Origin: Candidatus Rifleibacteriota bacterium
GTDB lineage: Bacteria > Muiribacteriota > Ozemobacteria > Ozemobacterales > Ozemobacteraceae
Length of the DNA stretch: 64,000 bases
Assembly: GCA_024710355.1 (NCBI GenBank)
Contig: JANJUX010000046.1
Span: 62,001-126,000 of the forward strand
Direction: 5' to 3'
Shown here in pieces: positions 1-9,149 of the stretch. The first letter of the stretch is position 1, and every line of letters begins with the position of its first letter. The position numbers and the translations under genes are program-made. Under the pieces are notes generated by a model. The model did no database searches and was not told the DNA's origin. It was given only the letters and a program-made list of their open reading frames with translations.

Positions 1-1871
1 TCCTTTGCCCATTTGCCGTGATTGATAATCAGACTGCCAATAGGTTTGGGGATGACAAAATGTTTTTCAAGAAACTTTTCTTTAACGGCGGGCGAAATCA
101 TCGAGGATCTTATGAATCCCATGCCTGGAATCATCTTGTTTCTGCCGCTTGAGTCGCTGCCGCAGGTTGGAACAACGGGTCTGTCGGCAGCAATTCTGCA
201 GGCTTCTTCTACCTGTTCGCGTGGAATGCCGATGATATCCTGCTGTTCCAGGAACTCGACCAGTGCCGCAGCCGGCTGATTGTTCAGCAGAAAAATGAAC
301 TTATTGAAAACAATCAGGTCGGTCGGATTTCTGGTGGCACTTTCCCGCAGATTCATTGTCTCGATGTGCGTGATGTATTTCGCAAACTCGATTACATGGC
401 GAATTGCCTTTTTCAGGCCGATACTGTTCGGATGAATCATTACCAGCTTTCCGGGCAGGCTGCTTAGGTTTTCCAGCAGGGGCAACTCCGAGGGAAAAGA
501 ACTGTCGTAGTCGACTGAACTGCGCGAAGCAAGATATTTGGAGGCCAGCTCAGCCCGGGAGAGGTGAGTGTATGTCTGTCGGCATTCATGGTAGCGCGCA
601 TGCACCGCATCCAGCTCCCACTGGCTGAACGTTCCCTGACGAAAACGTTTTTTGGCCGCCATGACCTGAGTTTTGAAAAACAGAACCCGATTCAAAAACG
701 TTTTCTTGAATCTCTCAAACAGCAATTCACTTAAATGCTCGCGTGACGGCTGCCCGTAGGCGACTATTTTTTTTATTTCAGGTTCGGTAAGCGGCTCAAA
801 CCAGCACGGGCTGTCGCTGGCGAAGTCTTCATTCAATTTCGGAAGATGAATCTCGTTAAATTGCTTCATAACCGAAACTATCGAACGGTAGCGATTTTCA
901 ATGTTTTTATGCAGGCCAGCCTTGAACGGTGCAAGCTCAGCTTCGTGTTCTTTTAAAAAAGAAGAAAAGTCGCGGCTGCGCCTGAAGGTTGGCGGAACAT
1001 AAATGTAATGGCGACGGCTGCCGGCCTGCCCGACGCTGAATTCAATGCCGATGTCCACCGAAATTCCAAGAATTTCGCCGGCAGTGATTGCCTCGCTGAT
1101 CATGTTCTCTTCATCGAAATTATTGTAGAGCAGGGTGATCCTTGACAGGCCTTTGACAAATGAATCGATGAGAACCCGCGTCGGGGTTTTTCTGCCTTCG
1201 GTAAGGCAGTCATGAACATGGTCATCCCAGCCAAGATCAAGGGTTTTAAGGGGCTTGCCCTCTTCTGGTATTTCAATGAGCCCATGGTCCTTGAGAAAGC
1301 CTCTGATGACGGCTTCATGCCCGAATGACGCCTTTCCGAAGTCGGCAACGCATTCCATCTGGCGCCGGCGGTCTCCGTATGCTTTTATGGCTTCTTTTAT
1401 CAGAAAAATCTGTACTCTGGCCGTGTTGATAGGCATGTTCACAGTTTTGGCATGCATAGACTGTTCCATCAAAGTGCGCAGAGCCTGCAGTCGGTTTTCT
1501 GAATTCTCCGGGCTGTAAAGCCTGGTGATGATTACATAAGCTTCGGCCATACTCAGGCGCCGTCGCACGAACTCACGGCAGAAACCGCCCGGATGTGAGG
1601 CAAAGTGTTGTCTCAGCTTGATTGGTGGCTCTTCAAGCGTGTGATTCAGCTGATCAACGATGTTGCTTATTTCGCTGTTGAAGCTGACCCAGTTAATAAG
1701 GTCGCTGACAAAAGTTTTCCCTGCTTCGGCAATAAGATGCGTTTTAAACAATTTTTTCAAATCCTGAGTTATCTGGCAAACGAAAAAACTGTTGCCCGGT
1801 GAAACAAGGCAACAGTTATTCTTGTCGAATATGATTATAGACACACCGGAGATGGTTTGCAACAATTTCAT
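1..1871 (-). CDS. Large unknown protein, 3' end cut by window edge
   Basis: On the minus strand an uninterrupted frame runs from an ATG at 1871 to base 1, giving at least 623 residues with no stop; the C-terminus lies outside the window. I do not recognise the family with confidence. The N-terminus has no signal peptide and no long hydrophobic segment, so it is probably cytoplasmic. Two motif-like patches are visible: GIEFSVG near residue 290 and a GSDSSGR patch about 40 residues before the edge. Together with a preceding LLYNNFDEENM segment they loosely recall PHP-type metal-dependent hydrolases, but this is a weak impression. No clear Shine-Dalgarno precedes the ATG, so the start is uncertain. 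It is transcribed divergently from glmM. Confidence 0.75.
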   Translation of the reverse strand, partial: MKLLQTISGVSIIIFDKNNCCLVSPGNSFFVCQITQDLKKLFKTHLIAEAGKTFVSDLINWVSFNSEISNIVDQLNHTLEEPPIKLRQHFASHPGGFCREFVRRRLSMAEAYVIITRLYSPENSENRLQALRTLMEQSMHAKTVNMPINTARVQIFLIKEAIKAYGDRRRQMECVADFGKASFGHEAVIRGFLKDHGLIEIPEEGKPLKTLDLGWDDHVHDCLTEGRKTPTRVLIDSFVKGLSRITLLYNNFDEENMISEAITAGEILGISVDIGIEFSVGQAGSRRHYIYVPPTFRRSRDFSSFLKEHEAELAPFKAGLHKNIENRYRSIVSVMKQFNEIHLPKLNEDFASDSPCWFEPLTEPEIKKIVAYGQPSREHLSELLFERFKKTFLNRVLFFKTQVMAAKKRFRQGTFSQWELDAVHARYHECRQTYTHLSRAELASKYLASRSSVDYDSSFPSELPLLENLSSLPGKLVMIHPNSIGLKKAIRHVIEFAKYITHIETMNLRESATRNPTDLIVFNKFIFLLNNQPAAALVEFLEQQDIIGIPREQVEEACRIAADRPVVPTCGSDSSGRNKMIPGMGFIRSSMISPAVKEKFLEKHFVIPKPIGSLIINHGKWAK

Positions 1872-1962
1872 GCAGGTCTGCCGACCGCATGCTGGTTGTT
1901 CTCTGACCGTTCATACAGTCATTGCTGTAAGACATGAAAATATAGCCTCTCTTTTCAGGCTG

Positions 1963-1971
1963 TGATATACT
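1963..1971 (+). promoter_or_regulatory. Extended -10 promoter element before glmM
   Basis: TGATATACT fits an extended -10 (TGnTATAAT-like) hexamer about 35 bases before the glmM start. I see no convincing -35 box at the expected spacing. The same TGnTATACT form recurs at 8342-8350. Confidence 0.35.
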
Positions 1972-2006
1972 TTTAAAAAAAATGCTGATTTCAGGAGTGC
2001 TGACAA

Positions 2007-3356
2007 ATGGGCCGACTTTTTGGTACCGACGGCGTTAGAGGCCTGGCTAACCGTTTCCCCCTTGATGGTAATACCGCATACCGTATCGCTCAGCTTGCCA
2101 CCCGGCAGCTGCTGCTCAATCATAAAAAACAGGGTCGTCCTGTTTTTATAGCCAAAGATACCCGGCGCTCGGGCGATCTGCTCGAACATGCGGTGGCGGC
2201 CGGCGTGGCCTCTATGGGTGCCGAAGCCAGACTACTGGGGGTTGTACCGACTCCGGCCGTTGCATTTATCACCCGCGAACTGCAGGGAATGGGCGGCGTC
2301 ATGATCAGCGCTTCGCATAACCCGTTTGCCGATAACGGTATCAAGATTTTCGGTGCCGATGGTTATAAAATCAGCGATAACATCGAAGAGGCCATCGAAA
2401 AAGACTTGATTTCCAACAATCGCATTGATATGCCTACCGGGGCCGATGTCGGTACAATCAATAACGACGACGCCTCGATCAGCTTCTGGATCAACAACCT
2501 CGCACGCGTGGCCGGCGAAAACGTCGGTGCCAGAAAGCTTAAAATTGCTCTCGACTGCGCCAACGGCGCCATTGCCCGCTGGGCCCCGAAGTTCTTTTCT
2601 GACCTCGGTTACAGCGTTGACGCTATCGGCGTTAGCCCCGACGGCATCAATATCAACGAAAAGGTTGGCTCGACCCACATCGGTGCTATTCTCGAAGTGA
2701 TCAAAAAAGAGCACTTTGATGTCGGTTTTGCCTTTGACGGTGACGCCGATCGTGTTATCGCCGTTTCTGGCGATGGCGACATCATCGATGGCGACTTTAT
2801 TCTTGCCATTACTGCCAAATATCTCAAAGACCGCGAAAAGTTACCGGGCAACGCTCTGGTAACGACAGTCATGGCCAATCTCGGGCTCGACCTTGCCATG
2901 CGCAATCACGACATCAAAGTTTTCAAGACCCGCGTCGGCGACCGCTTTGTGCTCGAAGAAATGCAGAAAACCCAGACCATCGTCGGTGGTGAGCAGAGCG
3001 GCCACATCATCCTTGCCGAACACGCAACCACTGGTGATGGCCTGTTAACCGCCTGCAACCTTCTGCGCATCATGCGCGAAACCGGAGCTACACTCAAAGA
3101 ACTGAGCGGCGTCATGAGTAAACTACCGCAGGTGCTTGTTAATATTCGTGTCAAGAGCAAGAACTTTGACGCCATACCCGAGATCGTCGACGTCATTCGC
3201 GATACCGAAAAGAAACTTTCCGGTCGCGGGCGAATTCTCGTGCGCTCATCAGGTACCGAAGACCTCGTCAGGGTAATGGCCGAAGGTCCTGACGAAGGTG
3301 AGATCAAGGGACTGGTCGACAGCATCGCCAGAACCATTTCGAATCATCTCTGCTGA
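2007..3356 (+). CDS. glmM: Phosphoglucosamine mutase
   Basis: Converts glucosamine-6-phosphate to glucosamine-1-phosphate in the cytoplasm, on the route to UDP-GlcNAc, peptidoglycan and lipopolysaccharide. The 449-residue length is typical of GlmM. The four hallmark loops of the alpha-D-phosphohexomutase family are present: the phosphoserine loop ISASHNP (Ser103), the metal loop DGDADR (from residue 244), the sugar loop GEQSGH (near 328) and the phosphate-binding loop RSSGTED (near 413). An AGGAG sits just before the ATG, which fixes the start. The next gene begins 5 bases after the stop, so the lipoprotein and pseudopilin genes downstream are probably co-transcribed. Confidence 0.96.
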   Translation: MGRLFGTDGVRGLANRFPLDGNTAYRIAQLATRQLLLNHKKQGRPVFIAKDTRRSGDLLEHAVAAGVASMGAEARLLGVVPTPAVAFITRELQGMGGVMISASHNPFADNGIKIFGADGYKISDNIEEAIEKDLISNNRIDMPTGADVGTINNDDASISFWINNLARVAGENVGARKLKIALDCANGAIARWAPKFFSDLGYSVDAIGVSPDGININEKVGSTHIGAILEVIKKEHFDVGFAFDGDADRVIAVSGDGDIIDGDFILAITAKYLKDREKLPGNALVTTVMANLGLDLAMRNHDIKVFKTRVGDRFVLEEMQKTQTIVGGEQSGHIILAEHATTGDGLLTACNLLRIMRETGATLKELSGVMSKLPQVLVNIRVKSKNFDAIPEIVDVIRDTEKKLSGRGRILVRSSGTEDLVRVMAEGPDEGEIKGLVDSIARTISNHLC

Positions 3357-3360
3357 ACTG

Positions 3361-3963
3361 ATGAATAAAACGGTTGCAAAAGGCTTTGTCGCGATTCTGC
3401 TGCCTGCCGCTCTGCTGCTTTCAGATGGTTGCTGCCGCCGGCAAAATGGTTCTGCTGATTCGCAGTCCGGGCCTGGCAGCAGGCCGCAATCCGGCTCTGC
3501 AGATGTCGACCTGCCTGACGGCAAGACTGCCGTAGTCGACCGCCCCGTCGAACTGCTTGAAAAGACCGGGCTTAATTATTCAATCGATGGCGTAAAGCCA
3601 GGAGCAAAAAAGGCGCCGTCGGCAACCAGCAACTCGTTTTTCGAAAAGCAGTATCTCGAAGGTGTTCAGCTTATGGAAAAAGGTGAGTTTTCGAAGGCGA
3701 TCGAACTGTTTGACGAGCTGGTCAAGCGTTATCCGAACACTGAAGAAGCCAGTATTGCCGAACTCTGCATTGCCGAGCTTTATTTTCGCAATAAATCGAA
3801 TGAGCGGGCCCTGCAGATTTATGAACGCATTGTTGCCAATTATCCGCAGTCACACGCCGCAGAAAACGCCCGGGCCGGCATCGATTACCTGAAAAATTTT
3901 GAGAAATATGAGCAGGAACACATTTCGCCGGATGTTGAATCAAGAAAGAGAAGGGGGCTCTGA
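3361..3963 (+). CDS. TPR-containing outer-membrane-type lipoprotein
   Basis: A 200-residue protein with a hydrophobic N-terminal signal ending in LLSDGC, a slightly non-canonical lipobox, so it is probably a lipoprotein. A low-complexity Ser/Gly/Pro linker follows. Residues from about 95 onward carry at least two tetratricopeptide-type repeats (for example YLEGVQLMEKGEFSKAIELF) resembling the BamD/YfiO and CpoB class of periplasmic TPR proteins. I chose ATG 3361, just after the glmM stop, over an in-frame ATG 63 bases upstream because that one would add a non-signal leader inside glmM. It sits directly before a pseudopilin triad, so a role in assembling that structure is plausible but unproven. 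Confidence 0.82.
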   Translation: MNKTVAKGFVAILLPAALLLSDGCCRRQNGSADSQSGPGSRPQSGSADVDLPDGKTAVVDRPVELLEKTGLNYSIDGVKPGAKKAPSATSNSFFEKQYLEGVQLMEKGEFSKAIELFDELVKRYPNTEEASIAELCIAELYFRNKSNERALQIYERIVANYPQSHAAENARAGIDYLKNFEKYEQEHISPDVESRKRRGL

Positions 3964-4457
3964 TGCGTCTGAGCAGAAAATATTTTCAGTCTGAAAGCGC
4001 CCGCGGTTTTTCTCTGATCGAAGTTCTGATGGCGGTTTTTATCATCGGTGTCGGGGTAATTCCGGTAATCATGATGTTTCTCAGCGGAACTCGAACTGTT
4101 GAAAAGGGTGGGGTGCTGCTCGAAGCTTCGATTGCTGCCCAGAATATCCTTGATCGTGCCCGCAGCGATTCATTTATCTGGAAAACCGTGCCGATTTCTT
4201 TGAATATTCCAGACAAAGATTACCCGGGTTTCAGCATTCCCGAACCATTTGTTAATAAATACAAGGCCTCCGGCACCCTTACCGTCGAAGTCGCCCCCGG
4301 GCACACAATACTTGGCACCGGTGCCAATGAAACCAATCTGCTGCAGCTGACCGTCATTCTTAACTGGCTCGAAAACGGTATTCCCAAAGAATTCAGGTTG
4401 CTTACCTACCGCGCGAACACCAATTCGGTGAATCTCAAAACCTCTGCAAATCTCTGA
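3963..4457 (+). CDS. Minor pseudopilin, PilV/GspI-like (triad 1)
   Basis: A 164-residue protein with a classical type IV prepilin leader: a short basic segment, then the cleavage motif RGFSLIEVLMA with Glu at mature position 5, followed by a single hydrophobic helix. Such proteins are cleaved and N-methylated by prepilin peptidase and enter the tip of a type II secretion or type IV pilus fibre. The segment after the helix (EASIAAQNILDRARSD) resembles PilV/GspI. The start overlaps the preceding stop, and the next gene starts 2 bases after this one ends. No secretion ATPase or prepilin peptidase is in the window. Confidence 0.88.
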   Translation: MRLSRKYFQSESARGFSLIEVLMAVFIIGVGVIPVIMMFLSGTRTVEKGGVLLEASIAAQNILDRARSDSFIWKTVPISLNIPDKDYPGFSIPEPFVNKYKASGTLTVEVAPGHTILGTGANETNLLQLTVILNWLENGIPKEFRLLTYRANTNSVNLKTSANL

Positions 4458-4459
4458 CC

Positions 4460-5128
4460 ATGAAAAAGATTTTCGAACAAACAGACGTTCTTTGGCTGTA
4501 CTGGCTTAAAAGCTCGTGCCGGGCAGGTTTTACGCTCATCGAACTGAGTGTCTCGTCGCTGGTGATTGCTTTGATCGTCCTGGTTCTGATCATGGTTTTT
4601 CGCAGCAATCTTAACACCTTTGCCTGGGGCCAGCGCCACATGGAATTCAATCAGCGCATTCAGCTGGTGATGAAGCAGCTGTTTACCGACTTTAAATCGA
4701 TCAACCCGATTCTGAAGCAGGATGACGATGGGCACCTTTACCTGCAGGGCGAGAAGATAGGCGACCTTTTCCCAAATCTCGTTACCATTTATGACAAGGA
4801 TAAAAAGCCCGAAAACGGTGGTGAAGAGGTGGTGTTTTTTCTCACCTCGATGAACGATCTCAACATGCGCGATCGTGTCAGATACTATCTCGAAAAGGGC
4901 GAGCTGATACGCGAAGTTCAGGACTACAATGGTAACACGAAACGCAAGGTCATCGCCGAAAAGGCATCTGACCTGCAGTTTTACGGTGATGAGGGCGATA
5001 TCAGACAGATGCACGTCAAATTCGTTCTCGAAGACCCGAAGAAGCCTGGCCATGTCGAAAAAGTAGATTTTGCGGTGCGCCTTGAAACCGATCTGCTGTG
5101 TGTAAAAACGGTGAAAGAATATGATTGA
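4460..5128 (+). CDS. Minor pseudopilin, GspJ/PilW-like (triad 1)
   Basis: A 222-residue protein with prepilin motif RAGFTLIELSVSSLVIAL at about residues 21-38, preceded by a long leader, then one transmembrane helix and a soluble domain rich in beta-type sequence. Length and position between an I/V-like and a K/X-like partner suggest the GspJ or PilW slot of a minor pseudopilin tip complex. It overlaps the next gene by 8 bases, so translation is coupled. The exact subfamily is inferred from gene order, not from strong sequence hallmarks. Confidence 0.85.
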   Translation: MKKIFEQTDVLWLYWLKSSCRAGFTLIELSVSSLVIALIVLVLIMVFRSNLNTFAWGQRHMEFNQRIQLVMKQLFTDFKSINPILKQDDDGHLYLQGEKIGDLFPNLVTIYDKDKKPENGGEEVVFFLTSMNDLNMRDRVRYYLEKGELIREVQDYNGNTKRKVIAEKASDLQFYGDEGDIRQMHVKFVLEDPKKPGHVEKVDFAVRLETDLLCVKTVKEYD

Positions 5129-5618
5129 CCAGCTGAATTGCCGACCAAGACAGGGTTTTATTGCGATGACCGCGCTGATCATGCTCGTGATCTTCGGGGT
5201 GCTCGGAGTTGCCTATTGGCTCAGTTCGCGGTTGAGCACCGACATGATTCTCGTCGAATCGCAGCGCATCAAGGCAAGAAATTTTGCCCAGGCCGCCATA
5301 GAAAAGGTTAAAATTAATATATGCAATCAGTACAACATGAACAATCACAACCTCGCCTACCCGGCGAAGTTCACGACTGATCGCGTTGACAAAGAATACA
5401 ACATGGCTTTTGCCGATGGCGAATACCGGGTGATGAGCGTTAAGCCCTACGAAGACGGCAACCGCACTTACTACAACGTCGCACATCATTCGAAGGGTGT
5501 TCTGGTTGGCAACTACGACATCTGGGAGGTCGTGGCGCGTGGTATTGCCAAACCGACCGGGATGACCGCCGAAATGCGTACTCTCGTCAAAGTTTACCGT
5601 GACCACATTGTTTACTGA
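5121..5618 (+). CDS. GspK/PilX-like pseudopilin lacking Glu5 (triad 1)
   Basis: A 165-residue protein with a prepilin-like N-terminus (RQGFIAMTALIML) and one hydrophobic helix. The usual Glu at mature position 5 is absent, as is normal for GspK and PilX-type subunits that cap the fibre. The soluble region is short compared with GspK proper. It is the last gene of the first triad; 27 bases separate it from the propeller protein gene, which has its own AGGAGG ribosome site. Confidence 0.8.
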   Translation: MIDQLNCRPRQGFIAMTALIMLVIFGVLGVAYWLSSRLSTDMILVESQRIKARNFAQAAIEKVKINICNQYNMNNHNLAYPAKFTTDRVDKEYNMAFADGEYRVMSVKPYEDGNRTYYNVAHHSKGVLVGNYDIWEVVARGIAKPTGMTAEMRTLVKVYRDHIVY

Positions 5619-5645
5619 CTGAATGAAAGACCAGGAGGCAGAAAA

Positions 5646-6953
5646 ATGCGCAAACAGGACCGTCAGGTGATCGGCCGTTTATTTGGCTTTTTTATGGCTG
5701 TCTCTCTGGTTTCTGGCGGCGCCAGTCCGGTCGCGGCTCAGGGGTTTCAGGGCTTCGAGGCGCAGGTCCACGGTGATATCTATGGCCAGCCAAAAGTCAT
5801 CGAAGATTTTGACGGCGATGGCAAAAAAGATATCGTTTTTGGTGCCACTGACGGCAAGGTACATATTTTTTCGTCATCAGGCAAAGAGATTTTTCGGCCG
5901 CCATACTGGCCAAAACAGACCGGTGGCCCGATTCTTGCCGAAGTGCAGCTTGCCGACCTCGATAACGATGGGCGCTCTGAAATCGTCGTTGCCTCACAGG
6001 ATGGCAAAGTCTATTGTCTGAATGCGCTTGGCCGCGAAAAATGGACTCTTGATACCCGTGGCAAAATTCTCGTTTCTGCCCCCGAGATTGCAGATGTCGA
6101 TGGCAGCGGTATCCGCAATGTCTTTGTCGGCTCAAAGGCCGGTACTGTCAGCAGAATTGACGAACAGGGCCGCCTGGTGTGGGAAGTGCGAATGAACTCA
6201 TCGGTTTCTGCGGCTGTAGTCGCCCGTGACCTTAACGGCAATGGTGTAAAAGAAATTATCTGCAAAGACGACAGCGGCAAGGTCATGGTTCTGAACGAAG
6301 GTGGCGCGCAGACACGTGGCTGGCCACAGGATACCACCGCAAACATGACCTGGCCATTCAATGTCGACGCCGGCGATATCGATGGCGATGGCGTTAAAGA
6401 GATTTTTACCACCACCCCCGACAAGAAATTCATCATGTGGGATGCCGAAGGGAAAAAGCTTAATGAATTTCCCCTTACTGACGGTGCTCACACCGCTCCC
6501 CGTCTTGCCGATCTCGATGGCGACGGCAAAGACGAGTTTGTTATCGGCCAGGCAGACGGCACGATAACTGTCTGTGACCGTAATGGTAACCCCAAAGCCG
6601 GCTGGCCGTTCAAAACCGGTCATGCCATTTATCACGCGCCACGCATTCTCGATATTGACGGTGACGGTCGCCTCGACATGGTTTTCACCGCCTGGGACCC
6701 AAAAGGAACCGGTGTAAAAGCCGGTTATGTTATGGCTCTCTCTCGTAATGGCACGCCGTTGGCCGGTTACCCGAAATACATCGGTAAGACGGTTGCACCT
6801 CTTACTCTTGCTGATCTCGACGGTGACGGTTATCTTGAGATGATCGCGGTCGGCGGTATCAATTACACCGGCAAACAGCTGCATGTGTTTCCGACGCGGG
6901 CGCGAAACAGCATCAGAGTCGCCGTACTGGGCCAGGAAATCAATTTTCAATGA
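5646..6953 (+). CDS. Exported FG-GAP/VCBS-repeat beta-propeller protein
   Basis: A 435-residue protein with an N-terminal signal peptide ending near AAPVAA-like residues (about 30). It then carries about eight repeats of the DxDGDGxxDIV type, such as DFDGDGKKDIVFG and DLDGDGKDEFVIG, each followed by a short DGKVxxL strand. This is the FG-GAP/VCBS pattern: a calcium-binding loop per blade of a beta-propeller, typical of cell-surface adhesins and integrin-like proteins. The preceding pseudopilin triad and following TPR gene suggest a shared surface apparatus; a pilus-tip adhesin role like PilY1 is inference. The stop overlaps the next start. Confidence 0.85.
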   Translation: MRKQDRQVIGRLFGFFMAVSLVSGGASPVAAQGFQGFEAQVHGDIYGQPKVIEDFDGDGKKDIVFGATDGKVHIFSSSGKEIFRPPYWPKQTGGPILAEVQLADLDNDGRSEIVVASQDGKVYCLNALGREKWTLDTRGKILVSAPEIADVDGSGIRNVFVGSKAGTVSRIDEQGRLVWEVRMNSSVSAAVVARDLNGNGVKEIICKDDSGKVMVLNEGGAQTRGWPQDTTANMTWPFNVDAGDIDGDGVKEIFTTTPDKKFIMWDAEGKKLNEFPLTDGAHTAPRLADLDGDGKDEFVIGQADGTITVCDRNGNPKAGWPFKTGHAIYHAPRILDIDGDGRLDMVFTAWDPKGTGVKAGYVMALSRNGTPLAGYPKYIGKTVAPLTLADLDGDGYLEMIAVGGINYTGKQLHVFPTRARNSIRVAVLGQEINFQ

Positions 6954-8317
6954 GAAGATTACTCAGGTATCTTTTTGCCTCAGCGCTCCTGTTGACCGCA
7001 ACCGCGGGTTATTTTACGGTAAATGCGCAGGCCGACGACGACGTCGAACTGTTTCTGCAGGCAGGGCAGGAATGTTACAACAAGGGTGAGCTTGCCAATG
7101 CCGCCCTTGAATTCGAGAATATTCTTCTGATCGACCGCAAGAATTTTTCAGCCCGGGTATGGCTGGCGCAGGTCTATCTCGACATGAAAAATTTTGACAA
7201 GGCACGCAAGTTGTTGATCGAAGCATCTCTGCAGGCCCCCGATCACCCGCGTGTCATCCAGCTGCAGAAAATGCTCGGCGAAGTAAAAAAGCCAGCCGAG
7301 ACTGTTAAAATCGTCGATCCGGTTGTGCGCGAGGCTCTGACTCTCATTGGTTCCGGCACCTCACATCGGCAGTTCGGTCTGGTCATTCCCGAAGACAAGG
7401 TAAAAAAAGATGCGGCCCGCAGCGCCATGCTGATTTTTGAGGATCTCGAAATCGAAGCGCCAAAGCCAAAAGCGAAAGAAATCGACGTGCAGAAGTATTT
7501 CGAACCCGAAACCGGTCCCCTGGCAGATGTTTTTACCGTGCTTGAAAAGGATGGCCTGAATGCGGCCCTCGATCTGTATTTTGCCAAAATTCTTGCGGAT
7601 CCGGGGCTGGCCTCGAAAGATGATCGCGGCCTGCTTGCCAGAGGCAACGAGACTTTTGCCGCCCGCTTTCAGAATAGTTCTGACGACGTCGAGGCTCGCT
7701 ATTTCTACGGCACTCTGCAGTTTATCAACGGACTTTATTCTGACGCCGAAAAAATTCTCGAACCACTCAAGGCCAGCCCGGGTGAATACGAAGAGCGCCT
7801 GCGGCCGGTTATGGCGGCTCTAGGCAAATGGCGTGACCAGGAAAATCAGCGTCTTCTTGCGCTGAAACGCGAAGAAGAAGAACGTCTTGCCCGCGAACAG
7901 AGAGAAAAAGAAGAAGCCGAAAAGAAAAAAGACGATATCTGGGCCAAGCTCAAGAAAAAACGTGCTGCCGGCAACGCCAATGCCAGCGGCAGTGCCGATG
8001 CTGGTTCAGAAGGTATTGCCGAAGCCGCGGCCCTGCATTCTGAGGGTTACGAACTTTACAAGAAGGGCAAACTTGACGAGGCCATCGCCAAATATGACGA
8101 AGCGCTGTCGCGCCAGGCCGACAATCCCGAATACAACTACCACCTCGGCCTCGCCTGGACTGATAAAGGTCTCGCCGGGGATTCCGCTGCCTTCGATCGC
8201 GCCATAACCGCTTTTCAAAGGGTAATCAGTCTCGCTCCCAATGACAAACTCGGTAAAGATGCCCAGGCCATGATCAAAGATATCGATTCCGCAAAAAAAT
8301 CACTCGGCGAACAGTAA
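6950..8317 (+). CDS. Exported TPR protein with charged coiled-coil linker
   Basis: A 455-residue protein with an N-terminal hydrophobic signal (cleavage predicted after VNAQA, near residue 27). It has TPR repeats at about 30-110 and again at about 365-445, joined by a Lys/Glu-rich segment (about 300-335, KREEEERLAREQREKEEAEKKK) expected to form a long charged helix. It overlaps the propeller gene by 4 bases, so the two are co-translated. Function is not recognisable beyond protein-protein scaffolding in the periplasm. Confidence 0.8.
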   Translation: MRRLLRYLFASALLLTATAGYFTVNAQADDDVELFLQAGQECYNKGELANAALEFENILLIDRKNFSARVWLAQVYLDMKNFDKARKLLIEASLQAPDHPRVIQLQKMLGEVKKPAETVKIVDPVVREALTLIGSGTSHRQFGLVIPEDKVKKDAARSAMLIFEDLEIEAPKPKAKEIDVQKYFEPETGPLADVFTVLEKDGLNAALDLYFAKILADPGLASKDDRGLLARGNETFAARFQNSSDDVEARYFYGTLQFINGLYSDAEKILEPLKASPGEYEERLRPVMAALGKWRDQENQRLLALKREEEERLAREQREKEEAEKKKDDIWAKLKKKRAAGNANASGSADAGSEGIAEAAALHSEGYELYKKGKLDEAIAKYDEALSRQADNPEYNYHLGLAWTDKGLAGDSAAFDRAITAFQRVISLAPNDKLGKDAQAMIKDIDSAKKSLGEQ

Positions 8318-8341
8318 GCGGTTATATTTTTGTAACTGTTA

Positions 8342-8350
8342 TGTTATACT
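8342..8350 (+). promoter_or_regulatory. Extended -10 promoter element
   Basis: TGTTATACT, an extended -10 sequence, with TTATAT 17 bases upstream of the hexamer as a weak -35. It lies 30 bases before the start of the unknown protein at 8372/8381. Confidence 0.4.
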
Positions 8351-8380
8351 TTATCAGCGCTAAAAATCAGGATGGATTTA

Positions 8381-9130
8381 ATGACCACGGAAACCGGAGC
8401 CGTTGTACACCAGATTGAACCTGGCCGGCAGAAAGCTTCTCTGCCTGAAGGTGTTGCCCACGAAGTTCCTTCGACGCGGCCTTTTGAGGGGTTTTCCTAT
8501 CTCAAAAAAGAGTGGCTCGACCAGGAAGACAACATCGAATCTGTGACTCTCAGTCTTGTTTTCGGGCACCTGAACCGGCCTCCCGACTGGAAGAGCATGC
8601 AGAGCTTCACGATGATGCCAGAATGGGGCAGTGCGCCACTCAAGAGATCATGGGTGCTGCGTATTCCGACTCATTTCGAAGGTGCCGAACGCTACCTGTT
8701 TCATTATTTCTTTCAGATACGCTATGCCGATGGCAGCGACAAGGTCAGCGACAATTTCACCCAGCTGATCATGCCACGCGAAATTGAATATATCGACCAT
8801 TCGGGTGCCTGCACGCATGTGCGGCTGCACTGGAGCCTCAACAACTGGGCTTACCCCCAGGATACCGAGCTTGAAGCTGACGGCATCGAATGGAACAGCG
8901 AATTCTCGGTCAGTCATGCTCCTTACCGACATGGCGACCCCCTCTACGAAAGGGGGCGTGCGGCCCGTATCAGCGGGTTGCAGACGCCAAGAGTTTTTCG
9001 GGCCACAATCTGGGGCCCGCACCGCGAAGTAATTAATTATTGTTTTAGCCTGGTTGCGGTTGACCAGAGTGGTAATCTGCACCAGAAATGGGACAATAAC
9101 GACGGCGAAAATTTCAAGTTGACTATTTAG
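8381..9130 (+). CDS. Unknown protein, probably beta-rich
   Basis: A protein of 249 residues from the ATG at 8381. An in-frame ATG at 8372 would add three residues, but CAGGA lies at proper distance only from 8381. No signal peptide or transmembrane segment is seen. The sequence alternates aromatic and polar residues (WKSMQSFTMMPEWG, YLFHYFFQIRY, VRLHWSLNNW), suggesting a beta-sandwich, possibly carbohydrate-binding; that is only a guess from composition. Its own promoter-like element lies upstream and the isochorismatase-like gene follows 19 bases later. Confidence 0.7.
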   Translation: MTTETGAVVHQIEPGRQKASLPEGVAHEVPSTRPFEGFSYLKKEWLDQEDNIESVTLSLVFGHLNRPPDWKSMQSFTMMPEWGSAPLKRSWVLRIPTHFEGAERYLFHYFFQIRYADGSDKVSDNFTQLIMPREIEYIDHSGACTHVRLHWSLNNWAYPQDTELEADGIEWNSEFSVSHAPYRHGDPLYERGRAARISGLQTPRVFRATIWGPHREVINYCFSLVAVDQSGNLHQKWDNNDGENFKLTI

Positions 9131-9149
9131 GCCAGGAGAAAATCAGACT

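Noticed and set aside
4406..5182. Minus-strand open frame of 258 codons over the GspJ-like gene.
   Set aside because: The plus strand carries a clear prepilin motif and coupled gene starts; the antisense product has no recognisable feature.
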